In this document: positions 11,351-20,879 of the stretch, piece by piece
Layout of the letters: every line of letters begins with the position of its first letter
Position numbering within the stretch: the stretch's first letter is position 1
Assembly: GCF_003634825.1 (NCBI RefSeq)
Contig: NZ_RBXD01000001.1
Coordinates: forward strand, 332,501-396,500
DNA from: Flavobacterium sp. 123
GTDB lineage: Bacteria; Bacteroidota; Bacteroidia; Flavobacteriales; Flavobacteriaceae
Length of the DNA: 64,000 nt
Direction: 5' to 3'
Made by a program: the position numbers and the translations under genes
Notes under the pieces: generated by a model
Told to the model about the DNA's origin: nothing
What the model saw: only the letters and a program-made list of their open reading frames with translations
Database searches by the model: none

Positions 11351-13924
11351 ATGAATTGGCATTTAATCCCTATTTCGGAAATAGCCCAGTTGTTGAATTC
11401 AACTCCTTCCGGTATTGATCACGATACCGCATCACAACTCCTTGTGCAACACGGAAAAAATGAAATCGAGGACAAAAAAAAGAAAACCATTCTTCAAATG
11501 CTTTTCCATCAGTTTTTTGATTTCATGATTCTTATTCTGATTGTAGCAGCTATTATCTCGGGAATTCTAGGAGATCTTACAGATACCATCATTATCATAG
11601 CCATCATAATTATTAATGCTATTGTTGGACTCATACAGGAATATCGGGCAGAAAAAGCGATGGAAGCACTAAAAAAAATGATTGCTAATAACGCTCGTGT
11701 TTTACGACAAGGCAAAATGATGGATATTCCTGTTTATAATATTGTACCAGGCGATGTTGTGGCACTTGAAGTTGGAAACAGTATTCCTGCTGATGTTCGA
11801 TTTTTTGAAACCCATCAACTAGGCGTGGATGAATCTTCCCTTACGGGAGAATCTAATAATGTATATAAACATTCTGATATCCTTCCTGAAACAGAATATT
11901 CCATTGGAGATTTAACGAATATGGGGTTCAAAGGAACCTTCATAACTACGGGTCGTGCATTAGCCTATGTTGTTGCTACTGGTATGAATACAGAACTCGG
12001 ACGGATTGCAAAAATGATTCAAAGCGAAGAAGTTACAACTCCTTTACAAAAACGACTTACTGCTTTTGGCAAAAGATTATCAGTAGTCATTCTTATCATT
12101 TGTGCTATTGTTTTTCTAATAGGCTGGCTTCGGGGAGAATCTGCTTTAACTATGTTAATCACCGCAATTTCTTTAGCTGTAGCTGCCATACCCGAAGCAC
12201 TCCCCGCCATGATCACGATAGCGCTAGCTTTTGGCGCAAAGCGATTAGTAAAAAGCAATGCACTGATTCGTAAACTGCCTGCAGTGGAAACCTTAGGATC
12301 TATAACACACATTTGCACGGATAAAACCGGGACACTCACCTTGAATAAAATGACTGTGGAAGAAGTTTATGAAACTTCAGAAAAACACCACTACCTCAAT
12401 TACTCAGATGAATCTGCCCTACTTCAAGCTATGGCGTTGAGTAATGATGTTTCAAAAGATAAAAATGGAAATTGGCTAGGAAGTGCTACAGAAATTGCAT
12501 TGGTAAAATTTGCTTCCAATAAAAATTTAGAGAAAAACTATTTAGAAGAGAAATATCCTAGAATTGCGGAACTACCCTTTGATTCTACTAGAAAAGTCAT
12601 GACAACTTTACATCAACTCGATGATGGAATACTAGTGATTACAAAAGGTGCTGTGGATGTTTTACTTAATAAATTAGCAAATCAATCCCAGACTAAAATT
12701 TCGGAAATTGAAAAAAAAGTAAACGAAATGGCAGAAAAAGGATTCCGAGTATTAGGATATGCTATACGAATACTTCCTTATTTGCCTGAAGAACTAAATA
12801 CTGATGAAATAGAATCAGACTTAACATTAATAGGTTTTGCCGGAATGATTGACCCGCCTAGAGATGAAGCCAAACAAGCGGTATCCGAATGTAAAAAAGC
12901 AGGAATAATTCCAATCATGATTACTGGAGATCACAAATTAACAGCAAAAGCTATTGCTGAAATATTAGGAATAATTACTACCAAAGAAGATTTAGTACTA
13001 ACAGGAACCGAATTAGCAAAATTAAGCCCTAAGGAATTTACTCAAATCATAGATCAAGTTCGGGTTTATGCACGAGTAAATCCAGAACAAAAATTAAGAA
13101 TCATTACTGCTTTGCAAGCCAAAAACCATTTTGTTGCGATGACAGGCGATGGCGTAAACGATGCTCCAGCGCTTAAAAATGCCGACATAGGTATTGCTAT
13201 GGGAATAAATGGCACCGAAGTTTCTAAGGAAGCAGCACATATGATTTTACTTGATGACAACTTTGCCACTATTGTTGTAGCTATAAAACACGGACGAAAA
13301 ATATTTGACAACATTCTAAAATTCATCAAATACATCATGACTGGAAATTCAGGAGAAATTTGGGCAATTTTATTAGCTCCTCTTTTGGGTTTACCTATAC
13401 CCCTTTTGGCAATCCACATTCTTTGGATTAATTTAGTTACTGATGGATTACCTGGATTAACATTGGCCTCCGAGCCCGCAGAAGCAGATATTATGCAAAG
13501 ACTTCCTAGGAATCCAAAGAAAAACATCTTTGCTGGCGGCATGGCAATTCATATTTTATGGGTTGGTTTTTTAATGGGGGTCGTAACTTTAGGGATTCAA
13601 GCATGGGCAATACACAATCAAGGCACACACTGGCAAACTATGGCTTTCACCGTGCTTTGTTTCAGTCAATTAGGTCATGTATTAGCAATACGTTCGGACT
13701 GGAAATCTTTTTTCAAAATAGGTTTATTTGCTAATATACCCATGTTAGTTGCTGTATCAATAACTGTTGCCTTGCAATTACTTATTATTTACTTGCCGTT
13801 TTGCAATGAAATTTTCAAAACATCTCCCCTAACTTATTTTGAATTAGCTATAACACTAGCCGCATCTAGTATCGTGTTTTGGGCTGTAGAAATTGAAAAA
13901 TGGATTAAAAAACAGCCTAAATAA
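11351..13924 (+). CDS. Cation-transporting P-type ATPase, Ca2+/Mn2+ (type II) class
   Basis: An 857-residue P2-type ATPase. Visible elements: TGES in the actuator domain (LTGESNN), phosphorylation site DKTGT (Asp324), KGA nucleotide-binding motif, TGD and GDGVNDAP hinge motifs. The transport segments have PEALP in M4, N-SGE in M5 (GNSGEIWA) and NLVTDGLPGL in M6, which match SERCA/PMR1-type calcium pumps, so Ca2+ or Mn2+ export is the best inference; Na+/K+ and Mg2+ pumps differ at these sites. It follows cbpM by 52 bp and closes the stress block. Confidence 0.9.
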   Translation: MNWHLIPISEIAQLLNSTPSGIDHDTASQLLVQHGKNEIEDKKKKTILQMLFHQFFDFMILILIVAAIISGILGDLTDTIIIIAIIIINAIVGLIQEYRAEKAMEALKKMIANNARVLRQGKMMDIPVYNIVPGDVVALEVGNSIPADVRFFETHQLGVDESSLTGESNNVYKHSDILPETEYSIGDLTNMGFKGTFITTGRALAYVVATGMNTELGRIAKMIQSEEVTTPLQKRLTAFGKRLSVVILIICAIVFLIGWLRGESALTMLITAISLAVAAIPEALPAMITIALAFGAKRLVKSNALIRKLPAVETLGSITHICTDKTGTLTLNKMTVEEVYETSEKHHYLNYSDESALLQAMALSNDVSKDKNGNWLGSATEIALVKFASNKNLEKNYLEEKYPRIAELPFDSTRKVMTTLHQLDDGILVITKGAVDVLLNKLANQSQTKISEIEKKVNEMAEKGFRVLGYAIRILPYLPEELNTDEIESDLTLIGFAGMIDPPRDEAKQAVSECKKAGIIPIMITGDHKLTAKAIAEILGIITTKEDLVLTGTELAKLSPKEFTQIIDQVRVYARVNPEQKLRIITALQAKNHFVAMTGDGVNDAPALKNADIGIAMGINGTEVSKEAAHMILLDDNFATIVVAIKHGRKIFDNILKFIKYIMTGNSGEIWAILLAPLLGLPIPLLAIHILWINLVTDGLPGLTLASEPAEADIMQRLPRNPKKNIFAGGMAIHILWVGFLMGVVTLGIQAWAIHNQGTHWQTMAFTVLCFSQLGHVLAIRSDWKSFFKIGLFANIPMLVAVSITVALQLLIIYLPFCNEIFKTSPLTYFELAITLAASSIVFWAVEIEKWIKKQPK

Positions 13925-14053
13925 ATTGATTTTTTTATCCCTATAAAAATTCTTTCTACAAAAAAATTAGAAATCTACTTCCTAAATATTCTATTTCTAA
14001 AGAATTTAAAAAAGCTTTTCTTTCGACAAAGCGACAAAAAAATGACATAAAAC

Positions 14054-14102
14054 GCTTCTCAAATATCAAATTATACGTATAATAATTGTATATTTGAGAA
14101 GC
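14054..14102. terminator. Long hairpin between the P-ATPase and mlaE genes
   Basis: A perfect 13-bp inverted repeat, GCTTCTCAAATAT (14054-14066) and ATATTTGAGAAGC (14090-14102), with a further 12-bp palindrome TTATACGTATAA at 14071-14082 in the loop. It ends 31 bp before the mlaE start and is followed by TATTTCTT. It may terminate the ATPase transcript; the position just upstream of mlaE also allows an operator or attenuator. Confidence 0.55.
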
Positions 14103-14133
14103 TATTTCTTATTAAAAATTAATTCATTTACTC

Positions 14134-14916
14134 ATGAATAGTATTTTTAAAATAACAGAATTCTTTACTACTTTTTTACTTGAAATAGGCGAGTTATCCC
14201 TTTTTGCTGGTCGTTTTTTCAAAGAATCTTTCAAACGTCCTTTTGAATTCAGAGAATTTATTCGTCAGTGCTTTTATATGGGAAACCGTTCTTTGCTCCT
14301 TGTTGCGGTCACTGGTTTTATAATAGGTTTAGTTTTTACATTACAATCTCGTCCTACCCTACAAGAATTTGGTGCTGTTTCCTGGATGCCATCCATGGTA
14401 AGCATATCCATTATACGAGAAATAGGGCCTATCATTACGGCTTTGATTTGCGCTGGCAGAATTGGTTCTGGAATTGGAGCTGAACTAGGTTCTATGAGAG
14501 TAACAGAACAAATAGATGCGATGGAAGTTTCTGGTACTAATCCATTTAAATATCTTGTAGTTACCCGAATTATGGCTACAACCTTCATGCTTCCAATATT
14601 AGTTTTTTTTGGAGATGCCATCGCTCTTTTTGGTTCATTCATGGTCGAAAATGTAAAAGGAAACGTATCCTTTTTGTTGTATTACAATCAGGTATTTGAA
14701 GCGTTGGAATTTGGCGACTTAATTCCAGCAACTATAAAGACTTTCTTTTTTGGATTTGCCATAGGACTAGTAGGTTGTTTTAAAGGATATTATTGCAAAA
14801 AAGGGACTGCAGGTGTTGGATTAGCGGCAAATTCTGCCGTGGTTTACACTTCCATGCTATTGTTTATTATTGACTTTATTGCCGTTTTTGTTACGGATAT
14901 ATTTTACGATTTATAA
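14134..14916 (+). CDS. mlaE: MlaE-family lipid ABC transporter permease
   Basis: A 260-residue inner-membrane permease of the MlaE/TtgI family with about five hydrophobic segments and the conserved SISIIREIGPIITALICAGR and GAELGSMRVTEQIDA motifs. In Gram-negative bacteria it forms the core of the complex that moves phospholipids between inner and outer membranes. The ATPase gene starts 15 bp downstream and the MCE substrate-binding protein follows, giving a permease-ATPase-MCE operon. Direction of lipid movement cannot be read from the sequence. Confidence 0.93.
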   Translation: MNSIFKITEFFTTFLLEIGELSLFAGRFFKESFKRPFEFREFIRQCFYMGNRSLLLVAVTGFIIGLVFTLQSRPTLQEFGAVSWMPSMVSISIIREIGPIITALICAGRIGSGIGAELGSMRVTEQIDAMEVSGTNPFKYLVVTRIMATTFMLPILVFFGDAIALFGSFMVENVKGNVSFLLYYNQVFEALEFGDLIPATIKTFFFGFAIGLVGCFKGYYCKKGTAGVGLAANSAVVYTSMLLFIIDFIAVFVTDIFYDL

Positions 14917-14931
14917 AAAATAATTATAATC

Positions 14932-15678
14932 ATGTCAGCAACAAATCAAAAAGTAATCATTGAAATCAAAGACTTGAAAAAAAGTTATGGGAACAATCAT
15001 GTGCTTGATGGTTTTAATATGAACTTGAATGAAGGGGAAAACTTAGTTATCATGGGAAAATCGGGTTCTGGTAAATCCGTAATGATAAAATGTCTGATTG
15101 GATTAGAAGAACCAGATGCGGGAACTATTGAAGTAATGGGACAAGACATTAATAAGCTTGACCATGAGGAATTAGATGAACTAAGAACCGAAGTTGGTTT
15201 CTTATTTCAAGGAAGCGCTCTTTATGATTCAATGACCGTTCGAGAAAATTTAGAGTTCCCTTTACGACGACATACCAAAAAGTTTGGCGTAATAAAAGAC
15301 ACCACTCCATTAGTAATGGAAGCCTTAGAAAATGTAGGATTAGGACATACCGTTAATTTGATGCCAGAGGAACTTTCTGGAGGTATGAAGCGTCGAATAG
15401 CTTTGGCCAGAACATTAATTCTCCAACCAAAGATAATTCTATACGACGAACCAACTACGGGACTAGATCCAATAACAGCAAAGGAAATTTTGTTATTAAT
15501 GATTTCGATTCAAAAAAAATACAATACTTCGGCGATTATAATTACACACGATGTGGATTGTGCCAGAGTAATTTCAAATAGAATGATTTTATTGGTTGAT
15601 GGCATCAATTATGCCGAAGGTACTTTTGAAGAATTATCTGCTTCAACCGATCCTAAAGTGCAAGCTTTCTTTAAATAA
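14932..15678 (+). CDS. mlaF: MlaF-type ABC transporter ATP-binding protein
   Basis: A 248-residue ABC ATPase: Walker A GKSGSGKSV, Q-loop FLFQGSALYDSMTV (the SALFDS-like segment is typical of MlaF), signature LSGGMKRRIALAR and Walker B IILYDEPTTGLD. It powers the MlaE permease encoded 15 bp upstream; the MCE gene begins 8 bp downstream. Confidence 0.93.
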   Translation: MSATNQKVIIEIKDLKKSYGNNHVLDGFNMNLNEGENLVIMGKSGSGKSVMIKCLIGLEEPDAGTIEVMGQDINKLDHEELDELRTEVGFLFQGSALYDSMTVRENLEFPLRRHTKKFGVIKDTTPLVMEALENVGLGHTVNLMPEELSGGMKRRIALARTLILQPKIILYDEPTTGLDPITAKEILLLMISIQKKYNTSAIIITHDVDCARVISNRMILLVDGINYAEGTFEELSASTDPKVQAFFK

Positions 15679-15686
15679 ATATAAAA

Positions 15687-16682
15687 ATGGAAAAAACAAC
15701 ATCACAAAAAATACGACTTGGTCTTTTTGTAATATTAGGGTTATTAATTTTTATAATAGCTGTGTACTTCATTGGTGATAAACAAAAAATGTTTGGAAAA
15801 ACAAATCATCTTACTGCTGTTTTTAATAACGTAAACGGATTAGAATTAGGTAATAATGTTCGGTATTCAGGAATAAACGTAGGTACCGTTCGAGGAATCG
15901 AAATGATAAACGATACCGCTATTCAGGTGGATATGATTATTGACAAAACTATTTTTTCCTATATCAAGCAAGACGCTGTTGCTATTATTGGTTCAGATGG
16001 CCTTGTTGGTAATATGGTTATCAATATTATTCCTGGAAAAGGCGATGGTCTTAAAGTTAAACCAGGCGATAAAATCAAGTCCATGAATCGGATTCGCACG
16101 GATGACATGCTTCACACACTTGGTGTAACTAATAAAAACGCCGCTAATCTTACTGCTGATTTACTTAAAATAACAAATGACATCAACAATGGAAAAGGAA
16201 CTATAGGCCTATTAGTTCGAGATACTGTTTTAGGAAAAGATTTAAAAGAGACCATGCGTTATATAAGAACTGCAGGGAAAGGAACTTCTGAATTAGTAAC
16301 TAAATTAAATAATCTTGTAAGTTCTTTAGATCAAAAAGATAACCTAATTGGGGTTATAAAAGATTCGGCTGTTGCCAATGATGTAAAAACTATTATCCGA
16401 AATTTAGAAAAATCAAGTTCTCAAATTGATAAAGTAGTCAACAATTTAAACAGTACCATTTTAAATGTTAAAGATGGAAAAGGCAGTTTGAACTATTTAG
16501 CAAATGATCCCGAATTAGTCCGAAAAATCGATTCTACTATGACAAATATCAATCAAGCAAGCTTTCGTTTGAATGAAGATTTAGAAGCCCTAAAACACAA
16601 TTTCTTATTTAGAGGTTATTTCAAAAAACAAGAGAAAGCCAAATTGAAAGAACAAAAAAAGGAATCCGATAAAAAATATTAA
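15687..16682 (+). CDS. mlaD: MCE-domain (MlaD-family) protein
   Basis: A 331-residue protein with one N-terminal membrane anchor (about residues 10-28), an MCE/MlaD domain (about 36-115, with YSGINVGTVRGIE), and a long predominantly helical C-terminal part. MCE proteins form periplasmic rings that carry lipid across to the outer membrane; this one is longer than E. coli MlaD (183 residues), as is usual in Bacteroidota. The last residues are highly basic/acidic (KEQKKESDKKY). It ends the mla operon; the next gene converges on it. Confidence 0.92.
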   Translation: MEKTTSQKIRLGLFVILGLLIFIIAVYFIGDKQKMFGKTNHLTAVFNNVNGLELGNNVRYSGINVGTVRGIEMINDTAIQVDMIIDKTIFSYIKQDAVAIIGSDGLVGNMVINIIPGKGDGLKVKPGDKIKSMNRIRTDDMLHTLGVTNKNAANLTADLLKITNDINNGKGTIGLLVRDTVLGKDLKETMRYIRTAGKGTSELVTKLNNLVSSLDQKDNLIGVIKDSAVANDVKTIIRNLEKSSSQIDKVVNNLNSTILNVKDGKGSLNYLANDPELVRKIDSTMTNINQASFRLNEDLEALKHNFLFRGYFKKQEKAKLKEQKKESDKKY

Positions 16683-16719
16683 TTGCCAATACTATAAAAG
16701 GATATTGGTCAAAGTTTAC

Positions 16720-17844
16720 TTAAATTGTTTTCAGAGCCTGAATCAATGTGTCAATATCTTCTTTGGTATTATAATGACTGAAGGAGATTCGCAAACTCGG
16801 TTTTTTTAAATCTTCATTTGAAAGCATTTCTGCCAAAACATGTGAGGGTTTTACACTTCCAGATTGACAGGCACTTCCGCGAGAAACAGCTATTCCTTTC
16901 ATGTCCAAATGAAACAGAATCATCGATGTTTTATCTTCGGAAAAAGGCAAAAGCACATTCAAAACAGTATAAAATCCAGCTGCAGTTCCATTAATTTCAA
17001 AAGCAGGAAATTCAAGTTCAAGTTGGCTAATCAAATACGTTCTCAAAGCTGAAATTTGTGCGCTTTCTAATTCTAAATTTGCATACGAAATTTCTAGAGC
17101 TTTAGCCATTCCGGCTATTTGATGTAGAGCTTCTGTTCCCGCTCGCAATCCTTTTTCTTGTTCTCCGCCAAAAAATAAAGGTTGCAAACCTGAATTTTTA
17201 CGTACAAAAGCAAATCCAACTCCTTTTGGCCCATGAAATTTATGAGCGCTAGCTACAATAAAATCAGCAGGGATTTTTTGTAAATCAATATTCGCTTTTC
17301 CTATAGACTGAACTGTATCCGAATGAAAAAGTGCGTTATGCTGTTTGCAAATAAGTCCAATTCGTTCTATGTCCAGAACGGTTCCTGTTTCATTATTGAC
17401 ATGCATCAAACTCACCAAAGTTTTAGTTTCCCGCGAAAGCAATTCTACTAAATTAGTAGTGTCGATAGCACCATTTGGCTTAACCGCAACATAATCAACT
17501 TGAATGCCAAATTCTTCTTGCAAAGCCATAACCGTATATAAAACGGCATGGTGTTCAATCTTGCTGGTAATAATTCGTTTAACTTTCAAATCTTTAACCG
17601 CAGAACGAAGTATCCAGTTATTTGCTTCGGTTCCACATGACGTAAAAATAAACTCTTGAGCCGAGATATTAAAATGCTTCGCAATTGACTTTCGGGATAA
17701 CTCCAAAATACTTTTGGCATTTCGTCCAAAGCTATGTGTTGATGATGGATTTCCGTAGTCATCAGACATAACTTTAGTCATTTCATGAATAACCTCAGCA
17801 CGAATGGCTGTAGTTGAAGCGTTATCGAGATATACTTTTTTCAT
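16720..17844 (-). CDS. Cysteine desulfurase family protein (aminotransferase class V)
   Basis: A 374-residue PLP enzyme of the NifS/IscS family, which removes sulfur from cysteine for Fe-S clusters or thiolation. The PLP lysine is Lys202 in SAHKFHGPKG, and the catalytic cysteine is Cys326 in RGSACQSG. GTEANN and HVNNETG motifs are intact. It is not in an isc or suf operon here; it is preceded by an EamA transporter gene 8 bp upstream. Whether it is the main Fe-S desulfurase or a tRNA-thiolation one cannot be told. Confidence 0.9.
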   Translation of the reverse strand: MKKVYLDNASTTAIRAEVIHEMTKVMSDDYGNPSSTHSFGRNAKSILELSRKSIAKHFNISAQEFIFTSCGTEANNWILRSAVKDLKVKRIITSKIEHHAVLYTVMALQEEFGIQVDYVAVKPNGAIDTTNLVELLSRETKTLVSLMHVNNETGTVLDIERIGLICKQHNALFHSDTVQSIGKANIDLQKIPADFIVASAHKFHGPKGVGFAFVRKNSGLQPLFFGGEQEKGLRAGTEALHQIAGMAKALEISYANLELESAQISALRTYLISQLELEFPAFEINGTAAGFYTVLNVLLPFSEDKTSMILFHLDMKGIAVSRGSACQSGSVKPSHVLAEMLSNEDLKKPSLRISFSHYNTKEDIDTLIQALKTI

Positions 17845-17852
17845 TAATAAAA

Positions 17853-18773
17853 TTATTTAGAATCGGCTATTTCAGACACTATTGTTTTTGTTTTTCTGGA
17901 GAAAATTAATTTCTCATTAAAAATAAGTATAGAAACCAAAATTAAAAAATAAGCAATCAATTGAATTATGTTTACTTTTTCTTTGTAATATAATATGGCA
18001 AGTAAAAAAGTAATTATTGGATTGATATAAATCATAATTCCTACCGCCGAGGAATTAATTCCATTTAATGCGAACAAATTTAAAAACAAGGGAATTATTG
18101 TAAATAACACTACAATAACTAAAAGACAGCTATAAAACAAAGGATCTACAGGAACTGCCCCACTATAATTTGGGTAAAAAGGGAGTAAAATTATTGCCGT
18201 AAAAAGCAATTGAATACTAAGAATCAAGAACTTATCAATTTCGGTATTTTTTCGCTGGCTTATTAAATACAATGAATAGGTTGCCGCTGTGATTAAACTA
18301 TAAAAAATATCCTGAAAATGATTAAACGACAGTAGAATACAACTAAAAGTGCTTATTAAAACGGCTATCCATTGCCATTTACTTAGTTTCTCTTTTAATA
18401 TAAAAAAAGCTAAAACAGTTGTCAAAATTGGACAAATTAAATAAGCCAAAGAAGCTGCTTTGACACTAACGTGATTCATTATATAGATAAAAACAAACCA
18501 GTTTAAAGCTAGAAAAACACCTCCGCCCAAAGTCAAATTAATTGTACTTCGTTTTTGGGTTTGCGTCATTTTTTTGAAATGATTCCAGTTTTTTTTCAAT
18601 AGATTTCGGCGGAAAGTAACGTTTATAAAAAACATTAAAATCACACTGAAAAACACCCGATAAAACAAGATATCTAAGGAAGGATAATTATGCAAAGGCT
18701 TTAATGCTAGACTAAAAAATCCCCAGATAAAGAACGCTAAAAATGCGGAGAAATAGTATTTATTTAGTCTCAT
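17853..18773 (-). CDS. EamA/RarD-like 10-TM transporter
   Basis: A 306-residue very hydrophobic protein with about ten membrane segments in two repeats, characteristic of the EamA drug/metabolite transporter superfamily. The opening FFIWGFFSLALKPL and PSLDILFYRVFFS resemble the RarD subgroup. Substrate unknown. The cysteine desulfurase gene follows after 8 bp and is probably co-transcribed. Confidence 0.82.
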   Translation of the reverse strand: MRLNKYYFSAFLAFFIWGFFSLALKPLHNYPSLDILFYRVFFSVILMFFINVTFRRNLLKKNWNHFKKMTQTQKRSTINLTLGGGVFLALNWFVFIYIMNHVSVKAASLAYLICPILTTVLAFFILKEKLSKWQWIAVLISTFSCILLSFNHFQDIFYSLITAATYSLYLISQRKNTEIDKFLILSIQLLFTAIILLPFYPNYSGAVPVDPLFYSCLLVIVVLFTIIPLFLNLFALNGINSSAVGIMIYINPIITFLLAILYYKEKVNIIQLIAYFLILVSILIFNEKLIFSRKTKTIVSEIADSK

Positions 18774-18973
18774 ATTCGGTATAAATTAGCACAAAGATAA
18801 TGATTTCTACTGGCTTTGAAATAAACTCCTCCTAGCATAGCGATTCATTTAGAAATCTATTAAACGCGAATGAAGGTGAAAAAGCTAAATTCAATGTTAA
18901 ATTCAATGATTTTGAATTAGGAATGTAAATCAAACGGATTAAAAATTCTATTTTTGTTCCAAATTTTATAAAA

Positions 18974-19933
18974 ATGAAAAAAGTTGTAAGCCTGTTGTTT
19001 TTTTTATTTGTTTTGAATAGCTGTGATGACGGTAATTTGGTTCAAGAAGATATTACTTTTGAAAATACAGCAACACAAAGTTGTAGTACAAACAACATCA
19101 TTTACAAACTGAAAGACAAAGAAGCTTTAATTCTTGAAATTCCAGAAAGCTCTTTTATAAATGAGCCAACTTTAGAAGGATCTCCAAGAATAATAAATAT
19201 TAGCAGCACAAATCGTGTTGTTTACCGCTTTTATAATGGAGCTGTTTCTGCAAATAACATTTGTGAAACTATTCCGCCAGCAACGCCAATAGTTACTGAC
19301 CAATGGAATGCAACTAATGGTACCATACAAATAATCACATCCGCTGTAAAAAAAACGGATGCTGTAACAGGTAGAACAAAAATTACCGGTTACAACCATA
19401 ACGTTGTATTTAAGAACATTACATTCGCTAAAAATAACGGAACGCAGGCCTATGAAACATTCCCTTTTGGTGATTATGTAACAACCGCTACTACACTACC
19501 TTTTGGTTTTGATGAAACAGTAGAACAATGTAGCAGTTCAAAACAAATATACAACTACACCAGTAGCGAAGCTTTGACATTAGACATCGATCCTGATTTG
19601 ATTAAAAATGAGATCACTCCTTTAAATTCTCCTAGAACAGGAGTAATTGGTACTTCTATAAACAAGCTTGTGTACCGTTTATATTCAAATGGAGTATTGA
19701 CGCCGGATTACTTTTGCAACGCTACTCTACCAATTCTTCCTTCAATAAGTCAAGAATGGATTGCAGAATCTGGTGTGACTAACGTAAGTGGTATAGTGGA
19801 AGTAACTACATCAAAAGTTCTTGAAACTTATGTTCACACAATAGTTCTTAAGAAGGTGACTTTCACAAAAGGCAATAGTGATTTTACGCTTGGAGATAGC
19901 TATACTTATGGTGAATTAATAACTACAAATTAG
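18974..19933 (+). CDS. Lipoprotein with two tandem copies of one domain
   Basis: A 319-residue predicted lipoprotein: signal peptide with lipobox LNSC (Cys17). The mature part is a tandem duplication. Copy 1 (about 33-170) and copy 2 (about 180-319) share, in order, QSCSTNN.IY / EQCSSSKQIY, EAL.L.I, SPR, VYRFYNG / VYRLYSNG, a Cys (NICET / YFCNA), P..TDQW / PSISQEW, then ITSAVK / TTSKVL and V.KN.TF.K / VLKKVTFTK ending in FGDY / LGDSYTY. Probably surface or outer-membrane-associated; function unknown. A TATTTTTG -7-like element lies at 18949-18956. Confidence 0.85.
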   Translation: MKKVVSLLFFLFVLNSCDDGNLVQEDITFENTATQSCSTNNIIYKLKDKEALILEIPESSFINEPTLEGSPRIINISSTNRVVYRFYNGAVSANNICETIPPATPIVTDQWNATNGTIQIITSAVKKTDAVTGRTKITGYNHNVVFKNITFAKNNGTQAYETFPFGDYVTTATTLPFGFDETVEQCSSSKQIYNYTSSEALTLDIDPDLIKNEITPLNSPRTGVIGTSINKLVYRLYSNGVLTPDYFCNATLPILPSISQEWIAESGVTNVSGIVEVTTSKVLETYVHTIVLKKVTFTKGNSDFTLGDSYTYGELITTN

Positions 19934-19983
19934 GCCTTTTTTTAAGTCTAAAAAAACAGATTAAAACAACCCTTTTATAACAT

Positions 19984-20024
19984 AAAAAAACGTCAGTATA
20001 TAGAAATTATACTGACGTTTTTTT
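19984..20024. terminator. Bidirectional Rho-independent terminator
   Basis: AACGTCAGTATA and TATACTGACGTT around a 6-nt loop, flanked by A7 and T7. It lies between the converging lipoprotein and Smr-protein genes and can serve both. Confidence 0.92.
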
Positions 20025-20051
20025 ATTGATTTTAATCCTCAAAAAATCGGA

Positions 20052-20603
20052 TTATTTACTGTTTTGTTTTATAAAAACTTCTGTAGCTCCAAGTCCATAT
20101 TTTTGATAATTGGCATCTTGAAAAGCAATATTATCATAACGCCCCAATAAAAAATCAAGCTCCGCTTTTAAGATTCCTTCACCAACACCATGGATAAAAA
20201 CAATCTTTGGAATTCGATTTTTAATAGCAAATTCAATGTGGCGTTTTGCTGTTTCGGATTGTAACGTTAGAATATCATAATTAGACATTCCTCGTTTATT
20301 AGGAACTAATTTTTCGATATGCAAATCAAATTCTGGAGCCGAAATTTCGTTCTTATCTTTTCGTTCTTTAACAAAACTTCTAGGTTTAGGACTCTCTTTC
20401 ATCTTATTTAATTCACTTGTATCAATTCTTCTAATAGAATCCATTAAGTTACTGGAATCGTTTACTTTAATTAATTCATTGACAAAAAATGTCATCACAA
20501 ATCCGTCCTCAGTTTCGATGGTTACCTGCTTATCTTTGACCGATAAAACAACCCCATCAACTGCTTCATCAAGCACTGAAACTTTATCTCCTTTACTAAA
20601 CAT
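20052..20603 (-). CDS. Smr-domain protein (MutS2 C-terminal-like)
   Basis: About 183 residues. The N-terminal part (FSKGDKVSVLDEAVDGVV) looks like a small beta-barrel, and the C-terminal half is an Smr domain with FDLHIEKL and the HGVGEG signature, which in relatives gives nuclease or nucleic-acid binding activity. No MutS ATPase domain is present although relatives are often labelled MutS. The start at 20603 is chosen because the family begins MF..GD.V; an ATG two codons upstream is also possible. The 5' end overlaps the preceding small membrane-protein gene by 8 bp (ATGTTTAG). Confidence 0.85.
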   Translation of the reverse strand: MFSKGDKVSVLDEAVDGVVLSVKDKQVTIETEDGFVMTFFVNELIKVNDSSNLMDSIRRIDTSELNKMKESPKPRSFVKERKDKNEISAPEFDLHIEKLVPNKRGMSNYDILTLQSETAKRHIEFAIKNRIPKIVFIHGVGEGILKAELDFLLGRYDNIAFQDANYQKYGLGATEVFIKQNSK

Positions 20604-20778
20604 TATCATCTTCTTTATCTGGATTTTTACTTGGTGTCTTAGCGCTTAATTGCATCATTCCGTACATAAAAACAGCAATAGCAATTACCATAACATAGAC
20701 ATTTTTATCATTCGTACTTTGCTCATAAAAAGCAATTACTATAGCAATAATCATCATTGGAATTATAAACTTTTTCAT
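20596..20778 (-). CDS. Small membrane protein, 60 aa
   Basis: Two hydrophobic segments (about residues 3-18 and 28-44) and a charged C-terminus (NPDKEDDNV). It is coupled by an 8-bp overlap to the Smr-domain gene, which supports it being a real gene. Function unknown. Confidence 0.7.
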   Translation of the reverse strand: MKKFIIPMMIIAIVIAFYEQSTNDKNVYVMVIAIAVFMYGMMQLSAKTPSKNPDKEDDNV

Positions 20779-20879
20779 CTTTCTAAATTTCAGAATTCAA
20801 AAGTAATGAATTTAAAATAGCCCTCTTTATTATTTCAATCGTTTCTTTTTTTTTCGTAAAATTGTAGAAAGAAAAACCA

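Noticed and set aside
13066..13542. 158-aa minus-strand frame within the P-type ATPase gene
   Set aside because: A shadow of the ATPase coding frame; the ATPase motifs are intact on the plus strand.
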